Assembly: GCA_964465385.1 (NCBI GenBank)
Contig: CAYXIM010000003.1
Span: forward strand, 1 to 41,840
Source: JAAYBY01 sp964465385
Lineage (GTDB): Bacteria; Bacillota; Clostridia; Saccharofermentanales; UBA5734
Length of the DNA stretch: 41,840 nt
Reading direction: 5' to 3'
Made by a program: the position numbers and the translations under genes. Below the pieces are notes generated by a model. That model worked only from the letters and a program-made list of their open reading frames with translations. It ran no database searches and was not told the DNA's origin. How positions within the stretch are numbered: the stretch's first letter is position 1; each line of letters opens with the position of its first letter. Shown piece by piece: positions 23,973 to 33,680 of this stretch.

Positions 23973-24767
23973 ATGCGGCGTTTGCGTGCCTTGTGGCGTT
24001 CGCTCTGGCCCGGCCGTTCCGCCGCCGGACGGGGCGCAAGCCCGGACCGACTGCCTGAGCAGGAGGTTCCGGCCCACGTTGCTGTGGTCATGGATGGAAA
24101 CGGCCGCTGGGCCCAAAAACGCCACCTGCCCCGAACAGCCGGTCACCGGGCCGGTGCTGAAAACCTGCACCGCCTGTGCCAGCTGTGCATCGACCACGGC
24201 ATCCGCTACGTGACCGTCTACGCCTTTTCAACCGAAAACTGGCAGCGGCCGACGCAGGAAGTCGAGGCCCTCATGGATCTTTTTGTGGAATTTTTCAACC
24301 GCTACGATGAAGAGCTTGCCGATCGTGACATCCGCCTGCGTTTTGCCGGCGAACGGGACAACCTGCCCGAGCGGGTGCGGCAGACCCTGGACCACGCCGA
24401 GCAGGTCTCAGCCGGCCGCACCAGCTTGCAGCTGATCGTCGCCTTCAACTACGGGGGCAGAAGGGAACTGGTCCAGGCCATGCGCACCCTGGCCCGGGCT
24501 GTCGCATCCGGGCAGCTGCAGGCACAGGCCATCTCGGAAGAGACCGTGGCAGGCGCCCTCTATCTGCCCGATGTACCCGACCCGGACCTGCTGATCCGGC
24601 CCAGCGGGGAAATGCGTTTGTCCAACTTTTTGCTCTGGCAGGCCGCCTACAGTGAGCTGTGGTTTTCAGACGTCTTATGGCCCGATTTTGGCGAGGCGGA
24701 TTTTGTGGCGGCCCTCAAGGCCTATGCGGCACGTGAACGCCGTTACGGCGGGGTGGATCCGGCATGA
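23973..24767 (+). CDS. uppS: Undecaprenyl diphosphate synthase
   Basis: Makes the C55 lipid carrier for cell-wall synthesis by cis-prenyl transfer. HVAVVMDGNGRWAQKR has catalytic Asp41, then GHRAGAENLH, YVTVYAFSTENWQRP (about 78-92), QLIVAFNYGGRREL (about 152-165), and the C-terminal PDPDLLIRPSGEMRLSNFLLWQ and YSELWF motifs. About 30 extra residues at the N-terminus, rich in Arg, precede the usual start; CAGGGGG supports this ATG, though a later start is possible. It overlaps cdsA by ATGA, so the two lipid genes are coupled. Confidence 0.96.
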   Translation: MRRLRALWRSLWPGRSAAGRGASPDRLPEQEVPAHVAVVMDGNGRWAQKRHLPRTAGHRAGAENLHRLCQLCIDHGIRYVTVYAFSTENWQRPTQEVEALMDLFVEFFNRYDEELADRDIRLRFAGERDNLPERVRQTLDHAEQVSAGRTSLQLIVAFNYGGRRELVQAMRTLARAVASGQLQAQAISEETVAGALYLPDVPDPDLLIRPSGEMRLSNFLLWQAAYSELWFSDVLWPDFGEADFVAALKAYAARERRYGGVDPA

Positions 24768-25639
24768 AGGAACGGGTGCTGACAGGCCTTCTGTTTATCG
24801 TGGTGGTGGCCCTGTTGGTCCTGCCCAGCTTTTGGACCTGCTGGCCCACGGTTGTCTTTTTTGTGGCCGTGTCTGCCATCGCCTGTCTGGAACTGGAAAA
24901 GGCCCTGGCCGCCTGCCGCCTCCAGGCCAACCGCCTGTGGTTGCTGGGGGGGAGCCTGCTGCCTGTGCTGCCCCTGTTTTTTGCCCGCCTTCAGACCGGC
25001 TTGCCCGCCTGGGCACAGTTGGTCCTGTCGCTGGCCCTGACCGGTCTGGTCCTGGCTTTTTACTGCTGCAGCGCCCTTTTGGCCCGCCTGCTTAAAGACG
25101 GGCCCCAGGCCTTTCCCCAGGCCCTGGCCACCGCAGCCAGCCTGCTCTATGTGGCCTGGCCAACCAGCTGTGGTGTGCTCATGCTGGCTCACCTGGACCA
25201 GGCGGCCGTCTGGCTGGTCATCGGCCTGAGCGCCCCCTGGATCTCTGATGTGTTTGCCTACTTTGTTGGCTCGACCCTGGGCCGGCGGCCCATTGTCCCG
25301 CGCCTGAGCCCCAACAAGACCCTGGAGGGCAGCCTGGGCGGCCTCTTGGGCAGCATGGCCTCGCAGGTCCTGGTCTTCTGGCTCTTCCAGGACCGCCTGG
25401 GCCTGGACCGCTTTGCGTTCCCACGCATCCTGCCCTTCGCCCTGCTGGTGGGCCTGGTCCTCAGCCTTTTCTCCCAGCTGGGAGACTGGTTCGCCTCTGC
25501 CTTTAAACGCTTTTGCGCGGTCAAGGATTTCGGAACCATCCTGCCCGGCCACGGCGGCCTGCTGGACCGCTTTGACAGCGCTTTTTTCACCCTGCCCGTC
25601 ACGCTGGTGCTGGCCCTGGTCCACCAGCTGCTTGTCTAG
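24764..25639 (+). CDS. cdsA: Phosphatidate cytidylyltransferase
   Basis: Makes CDP-diacylglycerol from phosphatidic acid and CTP, the branch point of phospholipid synthesis. A 291-residue membrane protein with about seven or eight hydrophobic helices. The C-terminal catalytic signature is clear: SAPWISDVFAYFVGSTLG, then LSPNKTLEGSLGG (about 180-192), QLGDWFASAFKR (about 237-248) and KDFGTILPGHGGLLDRFDS (about 253-271), whose acidic residues bind metal. It starts within the uppS stop codon, and its own stop is embedded in the AGGAGG of dxr. Confidence 0.95.
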   Translation: MKERVLTGLLFIVVVALLVLPSFWTCWPTVVFFVAVSAIACLELEKALAACRLQANRLWLLGGSLLPVLPLFFARLQTGLPAWAQLVLSLALTGLVLAFYCCSALLARLLKDGPQAFPQALATAASLLYVAWPTSCGVLMLAHLDQAAVWLVIGLSAPWISDVFAYFVGSTLGRRPIVPRLSPNKTLEGSLGGLLGSMASQVLVFWLFQDRLGLDRFAFPRILPFALLVGLVLSLFSQLGDWFASAFKRFCAVKDFGTILPGHGGLLDRFDSAFFTLPVTLVLALVHQLLV

Positions 25640-25649
25640 GAGGTTGTCC

Positions 25650-26834
25650 GTGAACCAACGCGTCATTGTTTTGGGATCGACCGGATCCATCGGAAGCCAA
25701 ACCCTGGCTGTCTGCCAGGCCCTCAAGCGGCCGGTTGCGGCATTGACGGCCGGGCGCAACAAAGCACGCCTGCTTGAGCAGGCCCTGGCCTTCCAGCCGG
25801 ATGTCATCAGCATCGCAAGCGAAACGGATGCCGCCTGGCTGCGCCAGCAACTGGCCGGCCACCAGCCGGCCATCACGGTTCTGTCCGGCCGCAGCGGCAA
25901 CAACACCGCCGCGACCTGGCCCCAGGCCGACCTGGTCATGGCGGCCATGGTTGGCGTTGCCGGCCTTGAACCGGTCCTGGCGGCCATCCGGGCCGGTAAA
26001 ACCATCGCCCTGGCCAACAAGGAGACCCTGGTGTCCGGTGGTGCCCTGGTCATGCCTGAGGTTCAAAAAAGCGGCAGCCGCCTGATCCCGGTGGACAGCG
26101 AACACGCCGCCATCTTCCAATGCCTGAGCGGCCAGCCCCATCACCAGCTCAAACGCCTCTTCCTGACCGCTTCCGGCGGACCCTTCCGCGGCTGGTCCAG
26201 CGACCGCCTGGCCACGGTGACGGTTGACCAGGCCCTGGACCACCCCACCTGGCGGATGGGCGGCAAGATCACCATTGATTCGGCCACCCTCATGAACAAG
26301 GGCCTGGAAGTGATTGAAGCTGCCTGGCTGTTTGACTGCCCGGTCGATGCCATCGAGGTGGTGGTCCACCCCCAGAGCATCATCCACGCCATGGTGGAGC
26401 TGAGCGATGGGTCGGTCCTGGCCCAGCTGGGCTTTCCGGACATGAAGCTGCCCATCCAGTATGCCCTGACCTGGCCGGACCGGCTGCCCTCTGACACGCG
26501 TCCCTTTGACCCCTTCGACGCCCAGGCAGCCACGCTGACCTTTGAGCGGCCCGACCGCCAAAGCTTCCCGCTGCTGGATGTGGCCTATGAGGCCGCCCGC
26601 CTGGGCGGCACGGCGCCGGCCGTCATGAACGCGGCCAACGAGGCGGCCGTCGGCCTCTTCCTGGCCGGCCGGATTTCTTTCCCGGCCATCAGCCGCCTGG
26701 TGACCCGTTGCCTGGACCACCACCTGCAGGCCGGCTTCATGACAGCGTTCACATTTGATGATATGATGAACCAGGATCAAGAGGCCAGGGCCTTTGTGCT
26801 GCAAGCGGCCCGCAGCAAGGAGATGAAAGACTGA
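25650..26834 (+). CDS. dxr: 1-deoxy-D-xylulose 5-phosphate reductoisomerase
   Basis: Second step of the MEP isoprenoid pathway, NADPH-dependent. The start is a GTG seven bases behind AGGAGG that gives VNQRVIVLGSTGSIGSQTL, the expected NADPH-binding N-terminus; the longer upstream frame overlaps cdsA and is rejected. Active-site segments are ANKETLVSGG (about 127-136), PVDSEHAAIFQCL (about 149-161, metal ligands Asp151 and Glu153), TASGGPFRGW (about 172) and KITIDSATLMNKGLEVIEA (about 207-225). Length 394. It lies between cdsA and rseP in the conserved clostridial order. Confidence 0.96.
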   Translation: MNQRVIVLGSTGSIGSQTLAVCQALKRPVAALTAGRNKARLLEQALAFQPDVISIASETDAAWLRQQLAGHQPAITVLSGRSGNNTAATWPQADLVMAAMVGVAGLEPVLAAIRAGKTIALANKETLVSGGALVMPEVQKSGSRLIPVDSEHAAIFQCLSGQPHHQLKRLFLTASGGPFRGWSSDRLATVTVDQALDHPTWRMGGKITIDSATLMNKGLEVIEAAWLFDCPVDAIEVVVHPQSIIHAMVELSDGSVLAQLGFPDMKLPIQYALTWPDRLPSDTRPFDPFDAQAATLTFERPDRQSFPLLDVAYEAARLGGTAPAVMNAANEAAVGLFLAGRISFPAISRLVTRCLDHHLQAGFMTAFTFDDMMNQDQEARAFVLQAARSKEMKD

Positions 26835-26838
26835 CGCC

Positions 26839-28131
26839 ATGGGTATTGTGATCGGCATCCTCATTTTAAGCCTCATGATGGTGGTCCACGAGCTGGGCCA
26901 CTTCATCACGGGCCTGCGGCTGGGCTTCACCATCGAAGAATTTGCCATCTTCATGGGACCGGTGCTTTTTTCCTGGAAACGCAAGGGCATCCAGTACAGC
27001 ATCAAGCTCTTTCCCATTGGCGCGTCGGTGCGTTTTGCCGGAGAGCTGTCAGACGATGAAGACGAGGTCATGGACGCGGGCCATTTTTTCAAACGGCCGC
27101 GCTGGGCACGGGCGAGTGTCATCGCCACCGGCCCCGCCCTCAACCTCTTGTCCGGTCTCCTGGCTTTTTTTATTTTGTTTGTTTCCTTTGGCTACACCCT
27201 GCCGGTCATCGGCGAGGTCTTGCCTGGTTCTCAGGCCCAGCTGGCAGGCGTCCAGCCCCAGGAGCGCATCGTCCGCCTCAACGACGTGCGCATCCGGACC
27301 ACCCTGGACTATTCGGCCGAGCTCATGATGCTGGCGGAAGACCAGCCCCTGCAGCTGCTGCTGGAAGGGCCAGGCCGCAGCCGGCGCACCGTGACCTTGC
27401 AGCCGGCCTGGAAAGAAGCCTACCGCCTGGGCATCACGGTCCAGGGCCAGGCTGACGGCCACATCATGGTGGATTCAGTCGACCCTGAATCCAATGACGG
27501 CCAGCCTGTCTTGGAAGCCGGTGACATCCTCCTGACCGCTGACGGGGTGTCCACCCAGGATATGGCGGCCTTTTCCCAGGCGGTTGAAGCTTCTGCCGGC
27601 CAGCCGCTGCAGCTGACCCTGATCCGCGGGGGAGCGGAGCTGCAGGTGACCATGCGCGCCAGCCGCTACCGCGACCCGATCGACCGGGGCCTTGTCTTTG
27701 TGTCGTCCCGCCAGGCCGGGCCGGCCCTCTGGCAATCGGTCCAGTGGTCCTGGTCCATTGTCAAAGTGACATTTAAGAGCATCGGGGCCATGTTCCGCGG
27801 GACCATCCGCCCCCAGGACACCCTGTCCGGGCCGGTCGGTGTGGTCTCCATGATCAGCGACGTGGTCAAAGAACCCCAGCCGCTGCTGGAAAAAATCTAC
27901 CAGCTGATCTGGATGTTTGCCCTGATTTCGGTCACCCTGGGCTTCATGAACCTCTTGCCCATTCCGCCCCTGGACGGCCACCACCTGATCCTGATCGGTC
28001 TGGAGGCCATCCGCGGCAAGCGCCTGTCGGCCCGGTTGCAAAACCTGATCGGCCTGGTCGGCATTGCCGTTATCGTGGCCCTGGCCCTTTTTGCCCTGCT
28101 CTTTGACCTCTTGCGGCTGACCGGCCGCTGA
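26839..28131 (+). CDS. rseP: RseP-type M50 site-2 zinc protease with PDZ domains
   Basis: An intramembrane metalloprotease that cleaves transmembrane anti-sigma factors or signal peptides in related bacteria. HELGH with zinc ligands His17 and His21 lies in the first membrane helix; helix 2 is around 98-118. Two PDZ-like modules follow (about 130-195 and 205-275), and then LLPIPPLDGHH with Asp379, flanked by C-terminal helices. The length of 430 is normal. It begins four bases after dxr without an obvious strong ribosome site, so translation is probably coupled. It is distinct from the short M50 protein at 5113. Confidence 0.94.
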   Translation: MGIVIGILILSLMMVVHELGHFITGLRLGFTIEEFAIFMGPVLFSWKRKGIQYSIKLFPIGASVRFAGELSDDEDEVMDAGHFFKRPRWARASVIATGPALNLLSGLLAFFILFVSFGYTLPVIGEVLPGSQAQLAGVQPQERIVRLNDVRIRTTLDYSAELMMLAEDQPLQLLLEGPGRSRRTVTLQPAWKEAYRLGITVQGQADGHIMVDSVDPESNDGQPVLEAGDILLTADGVSTQDMAAFSQAVEASAGQPLQLTLIRGGAELQVTMRASRYRDPIDRGLVFVSSRQAGPALWQSVQWSWSIVKVTFKSIGAMFRGTIRPQDTLSGPVGVVSMISDVVKEPQPLLEKIYQLIWMFALISVTLGFMNLLPIPPLDGHHLILIGLEAIRGKRLSARLQNLIGLVGIAVIVALALFALLFDLLRLTGR

Positions 28132-28142
28132 CAGGTGAGGTG

Positions 28143-29252
28143 ATGGTCTTGATTACACGCCACCGGACACAAACGGTTTATATCGGCAGCCTGCCCATCG
28201 GTGGCCAGGCGCCGGTTGCCATCCAATCCATGAACAACACGGACACCCGGGACGTGGAAGCCTCCCTGGAGCAGATCCACCAGCTCAAAGCGGCTGGCTG
28301 TGACCTGACCCGGCTGGCCATTCCCGACCAGGCGGCGGCCCGGGCTTTTGCCCGCATCCATGCCCGCTCGCCCCTGCCCCTGGTGGCCGACATCCATTTT
28401 GACCACCGCCTGGCCTTGGCTGCCATTGCCGCCGGTGCGGATAAAATCCGCATCAACCCGGGCAACATCGGCGGCGCGGACCGCCTCAAAGAAGTGGCTG
28501 ATGCCGCCCGCGCGCGCGGCATTCCCATCCGGGTGGGGGTCAACGCCGGCTCCTTGAGCCCAGCCATGCGCCGGGCCCACGGCGGCGTCAACGCCCAGGC
28601 CATGGTCGCTTCGGTCCTCGAAGCGAAAAGCCAGCTGGAGGCCTGCGATTTTAACAACCTGGTCTTGTCCATCAAGGCATCTGATCCGGTCCTGACCGTT
28701 GAAGCCTACCGCCTGCTGGCCCAACAAACCAACAACCCCCTGCACATCGGGGTGACCGAGGCCGGCACCCTGCGCGGCGGGCTCGTGCGGTCGGCTGTGG
28801 GCATCGGGTCGTTGCTGATCAACGGCCTGGGTGATACCGTGCGCGTGTCCCTGACCGCAGACCCCGTTGAAGAAGTCAAGGCGGCCTGGCAGATCCTCAA
28901 GACCCTGGGCCTGCGGGAGCGGGGGCCCACCCTGATCTGCTGTCCGACCTGCGGGCGGACCGAAGTCAACCTGCAGGCCATCGCCACCGCTGTGGAAGAC
29001 CGCCTGGAGGCCATTGACGAGCCCCTGACGGTTGCCGTCATGGGCTGTGTGGTCAACGGGCCGGGTGAAGCCCGGCAGGCCGATGTGGGCCTGGCCGGCG
29101 GCCAGGGGTCTTTTGTGATTTTCAAGGAGGGGCGCGTCGTCCGCAAGGTGACCGAAGAGCAGGCCGTTGACGCCCTCATGGAAGAAGTGGCCGCCCTGGC
29201 CCGCCTGCGCAGCAAGAAACGGGAAGCAAGCCATGGCCCAGGCAACGGTTGA
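28143..29252 (+). CDS. ispG: 4-hydroxy-3-methylbut-2-enyl diphosphate synthase (IspG)
   Basis: An iron-sulfur enzyme of the MEP pathway that makes HMBPP, the substrate of IspH (16111). The N-terminal TIM barrel shows PVAIQSMNNTDTRD (about 24-37), ADIHFDHRLAL and DKIRINPGNIG (about 100-110). The C-terminal [4Fe-4S] ligands are Cys267 and Cys270 (in CCPTCGR; Cys266 is adjacent) and Cys302 with Glu309 in GCVVNGPGEA. The ATG behind AGGTG is chosen over a GTG three bases upstream. It overlaps polC by 20 bases. Confidence 0.96.
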   Translation: MVLITRHRTQTVYIGSLPIGGQAPVAIQSMNNTDTRDVEASLEQIHQLKAAGCDLTRLAIPDQAAARAFARIHARSPLPLVADIHFDHRLALAAIAAGADKIRINPGNIGGADRLKEVADAARARGIPIRVGVNAGSLSPAMRRAHGGVNAQAMVASVLEAKSQLEACDFNNLVLSIKASDPVLTVEAYRLLAQQTNNPLHIGVTEAGTLRGGLVRSAVGIGSLLINGLGDTVRVSLTADPVEEVKAAWQILKTLGLRERGPTLICCPTCGRTEVNLQAIATAVEDRLEAIDEPLTVAVMGCVVNGPGEARQADVGLAGGQGSFVIFKEGRVVRKVTEEQAVDALMEEVAALARLRSKKREASHGPGNG

Positions 29253-32200
29253 GCATTTTGTTAAGGCACTGGGCCTGACCGGGCCCCTGCCAGACCAGCT
29301 GGCCCGGCTGCCAGGCCAGGTCACCGGCCTGGCCATGAGCCCCCAGGACAAGCGCCTGACGGTCTCGCTGCAAACCGGGCAGCCGCTGGCCGCCCGGGAC
29401 CTGTGTGACTTGGAAGCGTTTTTGGAAGAAGGCCTGGGCCTGGCCCAGGTCCTGGTCCGGCAGGCCTTTCCCCAGACCCTGACCGGTGAGCTGGCCAGCA
29501 CCTACGTGTCCACCCTCAAGGCCTGGCTCATGCGCCACCTCTGGCGGCGGGATGCCCTGGTTGCCTCCCTCTTGCAAGATGCCAGCCTGTCGGCTGAAGG
29601 GGACCAGGTGGTTTTATCCGTGGCCGATGCCAGCCGGCACGTCCTGACCCATGGGCACATGCAGGCCCTGGAAGCCTGGCTTGCCCAGCACCTGGATGCT
29701 GCCGTCAGCTGGTGCCTGCGGGCCAACAGCACGGATGCGGCCTGCCTGTTCACCTATGCCCGGCAGCTGAGCCAGCACCACCAGAAACGGGCCAACCAGG
29801 CCCATGAAAACGACAAAGACCGGCGTCCACCGCCCCAGGCGAGCCGTCCACCGGCAGCAGCTGAAGCGGCCCGGGCCCGGACACCAGCCCTGTGGGGCCG
29901 CATCCAGGCCAAGCTCAAACGCGTGGCCATCCAGGCCCTCAACAGTGAAACGGGCCTGGCCCTGATAGAGGGACAGGTCTTTGGCCTGGAAAGCCGCAGC
30001 GTCAGTGACGGGACGCGCCTGCTGATTAAATTCAACCTGACCGACCGCACCAGTTCAATTGCCTGTCTCTTGTTTGTCCGCCCCGATGAAGGGGAGCGGC
30101 TCTTGCAGCAGCTGACCGAGGACGCCATGATGCGGGCGGCTGTGGAAATCAGCTTTGATGCCCAGTACACCAAGGATTTACAGGCCCGTGTCCTGGGCCT
30201 GCAGGCTGCCCCGGCCTGGCCGGACCGCAGCGACGACAGCCCCCTTAAACGGGTGGAACTTCACGCCCACACCAAGATGAGCGCCCGGGATGCGGTCTGT
30301 GACACGGGCCAGCTGATCCGGCGGGCCGCCGCTTTCGGCCACACGGCCCTGGCCATCACCGACCATGGCGTGGTCCAGGCCTTTCCAGAGGCGGCTGAAA
30401 CCTGTGCCGCCCTCAACCGCCAGGGCCAGCCCTTCAAGGTGCTTTACGGCCTGGAAGGCTACCTGGTTGACGACGGTGACCCCGTCACCTGGGCCTGTGA
30501 AGGGGCCAGCCTGGACCAGGGCTTCATCGCCCTGGATGTTGAAACCACCGGCCTGAACCCGGCCAGGGACCGCCTGATCGAGGTGGCGGCCGTCCGCTTC
30601 AAGCCCGACGGACAGGGTGGCTTTGTGGCCGGGGAACGCTTCAGCCAGCTGATCAACCCGGGCCAGCCGGTGCCGGCCAAGATCACCGAGCTGACCGGTA
30701 TCGACAGCCAGATGGTGGCCGATGCCCCGGATGCCCTGTCGGTCCTGCGCGATCTGTCTGTCTTTCTGGCTGACCTGCCCCTGGTGGGCCACAATGTCTT
30801 TTTCGACGTGGGTTTTTTGCGCTATGAGGGCACCCGGACACCCGGCAAGACCGACCCCACCCTCAAGTTCAACCAGCCCCTGATCGACACCTTGCCCCTG
30901 GCCCGCCTGCTGCTGCCCCACTTGAAGCGGCACCGGCTGGGTCTGGTGGCGGCTGACCTGGCCGTGGACCTGGACCAGGCGCACCGGGCCCTGGCCGATG
31001 CCCTGGCCACCGGCCAGGTCTTCAGCCGCCTCTGGCAAACAAGCGGGGCGGCGGACCTGCAGGCGCTTAACCAGCTGGCCGGCAGCCCATCTATCGACGA
31101 TGAGGCCGGCCACAAATTGCCGGTCCATCATGTCATCCTGATCGCCAAGGACCTGCTGGGCCTCTACCACCTCTACCGGATTGTGTCCGCCTCGCACCTG
31201 TCTCATTTCTACTACCGGCCCCGCATCCCCAAGAGCCTGTTGACCTATTTCAGGCACGGCCTGATCGTGGGCAGCGCCTGCGAGCGGGGGGAGATCTACC
31301 AGGCGGCCTTGCAGGCTTACCGTGAAAGGGGTAGCCTGGACCAGGCCCTCAAGGACCTGGCCAGCCCCCAGGGCCGGCGCCTGGCCTACTTCTACGATTA
31401 TTTTGAAATCCAGCCGCTGGGCAACAACGCCTTCTACCTGAGGGACCCGCAAAGCGGCCTGACCACACCAGACGACCTCCAAGCCATCAACCGCCTGATC
31501 GTGGCCTGGGCCCAGCGGGCCAAGCGGCCCGTCTGCGCCACCTGCGACGTGCATGTGGTTAACCCGGAAGACGAGCTCTACCGGCGCATGCTCCTGCACG
31601 ACCAGGGTTATCCGGATGCCAACGAGCCCACAGACCTGTCCTTGCGCACCACAGACGAGATGCTGGCGGCCTTCGCCTACCTGGGTGACGACCAGGCCCG
31701 GGCGGTGGTCATCGACAACCCCCAGGCCATCGCCGACGCGGTTGAGGCCGGCTTGACCCCCTTTCCCCAGGGCTCCTACCCGCCGGACATCGACGGGGCC
31801 GCCCAGGCGGTCGAAGAGCTGACCTGGTCGGCCGCAAGGGGGCGTTACGGCCGGGATGGCGTCTTGCCGGCCCTGGTCCAGGATCGCATCGAACGTGAGC
31901 TCAAGTCCATCATCGACAACGGCTTTGCCGTCATGTACTACATCGCCCACCGCCTGGTCAAGCAATCCAACGAAGACGGCTACCAGGTCGGTTCCCGGGG
32001 CTCGGTGGGTTCGTCGCTGGTGGCCACCTTGTGTGGCATCACAGAAGTCAACCCGCTGCCGCCCCACCACGTCTGCCCCAGCTGCCACCACACCGCCTTT
32101 GACCAGACGGGCGCGGTGGGCTCAGGCTTTGACCTGCCCGCCCGGGCCTGCCCCGACTGCGGCCAGCCCATGAACCGTGACGGCCAGGACATCCCCTTTG

Positions 32201-33669
32201 AAACCTTCCTGGGCTTTGACGGTGACAAGCAGCCCGACATCGACCTGAATTTTTCAGGCATCTACCAGCCCAAGGCCCACCGCTTCATCGAGGACATGTT
32301 CGGCCCCGACCACACCTTCCGGGCCGGCACCATCAGCGGCTATGCGGAAAAAAACGCCCAGGCCATCGTGCGCAACTACTTTGAAGCCCAGGACCGCTTC
32401 CTGACCCGGGCGGAGCTGCTGCGCCTGTCCCGGGGCCTGATCGGCGTCAAGCGCACGACCGGCCAGCACCCTGGTGGCATCGTTGTGGTGCCCAAGGAAC
32501 GGGAAATCTTCGATTTCACCCCCATCCAGCACCCGGCCGACCGGCGTGAGAACGGGACCATCACCACCCACTTTGACTTCAACGCCATGCACGACACCAT
32601 CTTGAAGCTGGATATCCTGGGCCATGACGACCCGACCATGCACAAAATGCTGGGGGACCTGACCGGTGTCGATGTGACCGCCATTCCCATCCCCGACCCC
32701 CAGGTCATGTCGCTCTTCCAGTCCACCCAGGCCCTGGGCATCCCGGACGGCAAGGCCCCCTTTGCCAGCGGCACGCTGGGCCTGCCGGAGCTGGGCACCT
32801 TCATGGCCCGGGACATGATCCGCGAGACCCGGCCCACGCGCTTTTACGACCTGGTCCAGCTCATGGGCCTGTCCCACGGCACCGACGTCTGGAAGGGCAA
32901 CGCCCAGGACCTGATCCGGTCGGGCACCTGCACCATTGAAGACGTCATCGGCTGCCGGGACACCATCATGACCGACCTGGTCTACCACGGGCTGGCCCCC
33001 AAGATGGCCTTTGACATCATGGAGCGGGTCCGCAAGGGGCGGGGACTGACCGCCCGGCAGGAGACCGCCATGCGCGAGCGGGGTGTGCCTGACTGGTACA
33101 TCAACTCCTGCCAGAAAATCCGCTACATGTTCCCCAAGGCCCACGCCGTGGCCTACACCTTGTCGTCCCTGCGCATCGCCTGGTTCAAGGTCTACCACCC
33201 GGAGGCCTACTACTGCAGCTACTTCACGGTCCGGGCCGATGAATTTGACAGCACCCTCATGTGCCAGCCGCCACAGGAGATCAGCCGCCTGCGCCAGGAG
33301 CTGCGCCGGGGCTTTCGCAACAGGACCGACCGCGAGCAGCGCCAGTACTACATCCTGGAGCTGGTTGAGGAAATGCAGCTGCGCGGCATCGCCTTTGACC
33401 CCATCGATTTACACACCTCCGATGCCAGCGCCTTTGTCTGGGTGGGACCGGGCAAGCTCTTGCCCCCCCTCAACGCCATCCCGCAAATCAGCACGGCCCT
33501 GGCCCGGCAGATCGTCGCCGCCAGGCAGGCGGGCCCCTTTAAGACCCAGGAGGACCTGGTCATGCGTGCCGGCATTGGCCCGGCTGTGCTGGAACAGCTG
33601 ACCCAGGCCGGCTGCCTGACGCAGATACCCGAATCCAGCCAGATGGACCTCTTTGACTGGCTGCCCTAG
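29233..33669 (+). CDS. polC: DNA polymerase III PolC (Gram-positive replicative polymerase)
   Basis: The replicative polymerase with built-in proofreading, 1478 residues. Order of parts: N-terminal domain (1-200), OB-fold (about 235-330), PHP domain starting at VELHAHTKMSA (His344, His346), the DEDD exonuclease inserted at DVETTGLNP (Asp435, Glu437) with VGHNVFFDVGFL (about 518) and HRALADALAT (about 582), and the polymerase core with GSRGSVGSSLVATL (about 919). A Cys cluster CPSC/CPDC (about 948-975) probably binds zinc, and DIDLNFSG (about 1000) holds catalytic aspartates. The C-terminal helix-hairpin region ends in MDLFDWLP. The start overlaps the end of ispG, with GGAAG upstream. Confidence 0.97.
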   Translation: MAQATVEHFVKALGLTGPLPDQLARLPGQVTGLAMSPQDKRLTVSLQTGQPLAARDLCDLEAFLEEGLGLAQVLVRQAFPQTLTGELASTYVSTLKAWLMRHLWRRDALVASLLQDASLSAEGDQVVLSVADASRHVLTHGHMQALEAWLAQHLDAAVSWCLRANSTDAACLFTYARQLSQHHQKRANQAHENDKDRRPPPQASRPPAAAEAARARTPALWGRIQAKLKRVAIQALNSETGLALIEGQVFGLESRSVSDGTRLLIKFNLTDRTSSIACLLFVRPDEGERLLQQLTEDAMMRAAVEISFDAQYTKDLQARVLGLQAAPAWPDRSDDSPLKRVELHAHTKMSARDAVCDTGQLIRRAAAFGHTALAITDHGVVQAFPEAAETCAALNRQGQPFKVLYGLEGYLVDDGDPVTWACEGASLDQGFIALDVETTGLNPARDRLIEVAAVRFKPDGQGGFVAGERFSQLINPGQPVPAKITELTGIDSQMVADAPDALSVLRDLSVFLADLPLVGHNVFFDVGFLRYEGTRTPGKTDPTLKFNQPLIDTLPLARLLLPHLKRHRLGLVAADLAVDLDQAHRALADALATGQVFSRLWQTSGAADLQALNQLAGSPSIDDEAGHKLPVHHVILIAKDLLGLYHLYRIVSASHLSHFYYRPRIPKSLLTYFRHGLIVGSACERGEIYQAALQAYRERGSLDQALKDLASPQGRRLAYFYDYFEIQPLGNNAFYLRDPQSGLTTPDDLQAINRLIVAWAQRAKRPVCATCDVHVVNPEDELYRRMLLHDQGYPDANEPTDLSLRTTDEMLAAFAYLGDDQARAVVIDNPQAIADAVEAGLTPFPQGSYPPDIDGAAQAVEELTWSAARGRYGRDGVLPALVQDRIERELKSIIDNGFAVMYYIAHRLVKQSNEDGYQVGSRGSVGSSLVATLCGITEVNPLPPHHVCPSCHHTAFDQTGAVGSGFDLPARACPDCGQPMNRDGQDIPFETFLGFDGDKQPDIDLNFSGIYQPKAHRFIEDMFGPDHTFRAGTISGYAEKNAQAIVRNYFEAQDRFLTRAELLRLSRGLIGVKRTTGQHPGGIVVVPKEREIFDFTPIQHPADRRENGTITTHFDFNAMHDTILKLDILGHDDPTMHKMLGDLTGVDVTAIPIPDPQVMSLFQSTQALGIPDGKAPFASGTLGLPELGTFMARDMIRETRPTRFYDLVQLMGLSHGTDVWKGNAQDLIRSGTCTIEDVIGCRDTIMTDLVYHGLAPKMAFDIMERVRKGRGLTARQETAMRERGVPDWYINSCQKIRYMFPKAHAVAYTLSSLRIAWFKVYHPEAYYCSYFTVRADEFDSTLMCQPPQEISRLRQELRRGFRNRTDREQRQYYILELVEEMQLRGIAFDPIDLHTSDASAFVWVGPGKLLPPLNAIPQISTALARQIVAARQAGPFKTQEDLVMRAGIGPAVLEQLTQAGCLTQIPESSQMDLFDWLP

Positions 33670-33680
33670 GAGGTGACCCG

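Noticed and set aside
30178..32091. A 637-codon open frame on the minus strand, antisense to polC
   Set aside because: It is a shadow of the GC-rich codon use of polC: no recognisable domain, no ribosome site, and the plus strand has a full PolC protein. The same applies to long minus-strand frames at 11431-13377, 25599-27143, 1900-3351 and 3511-4767.
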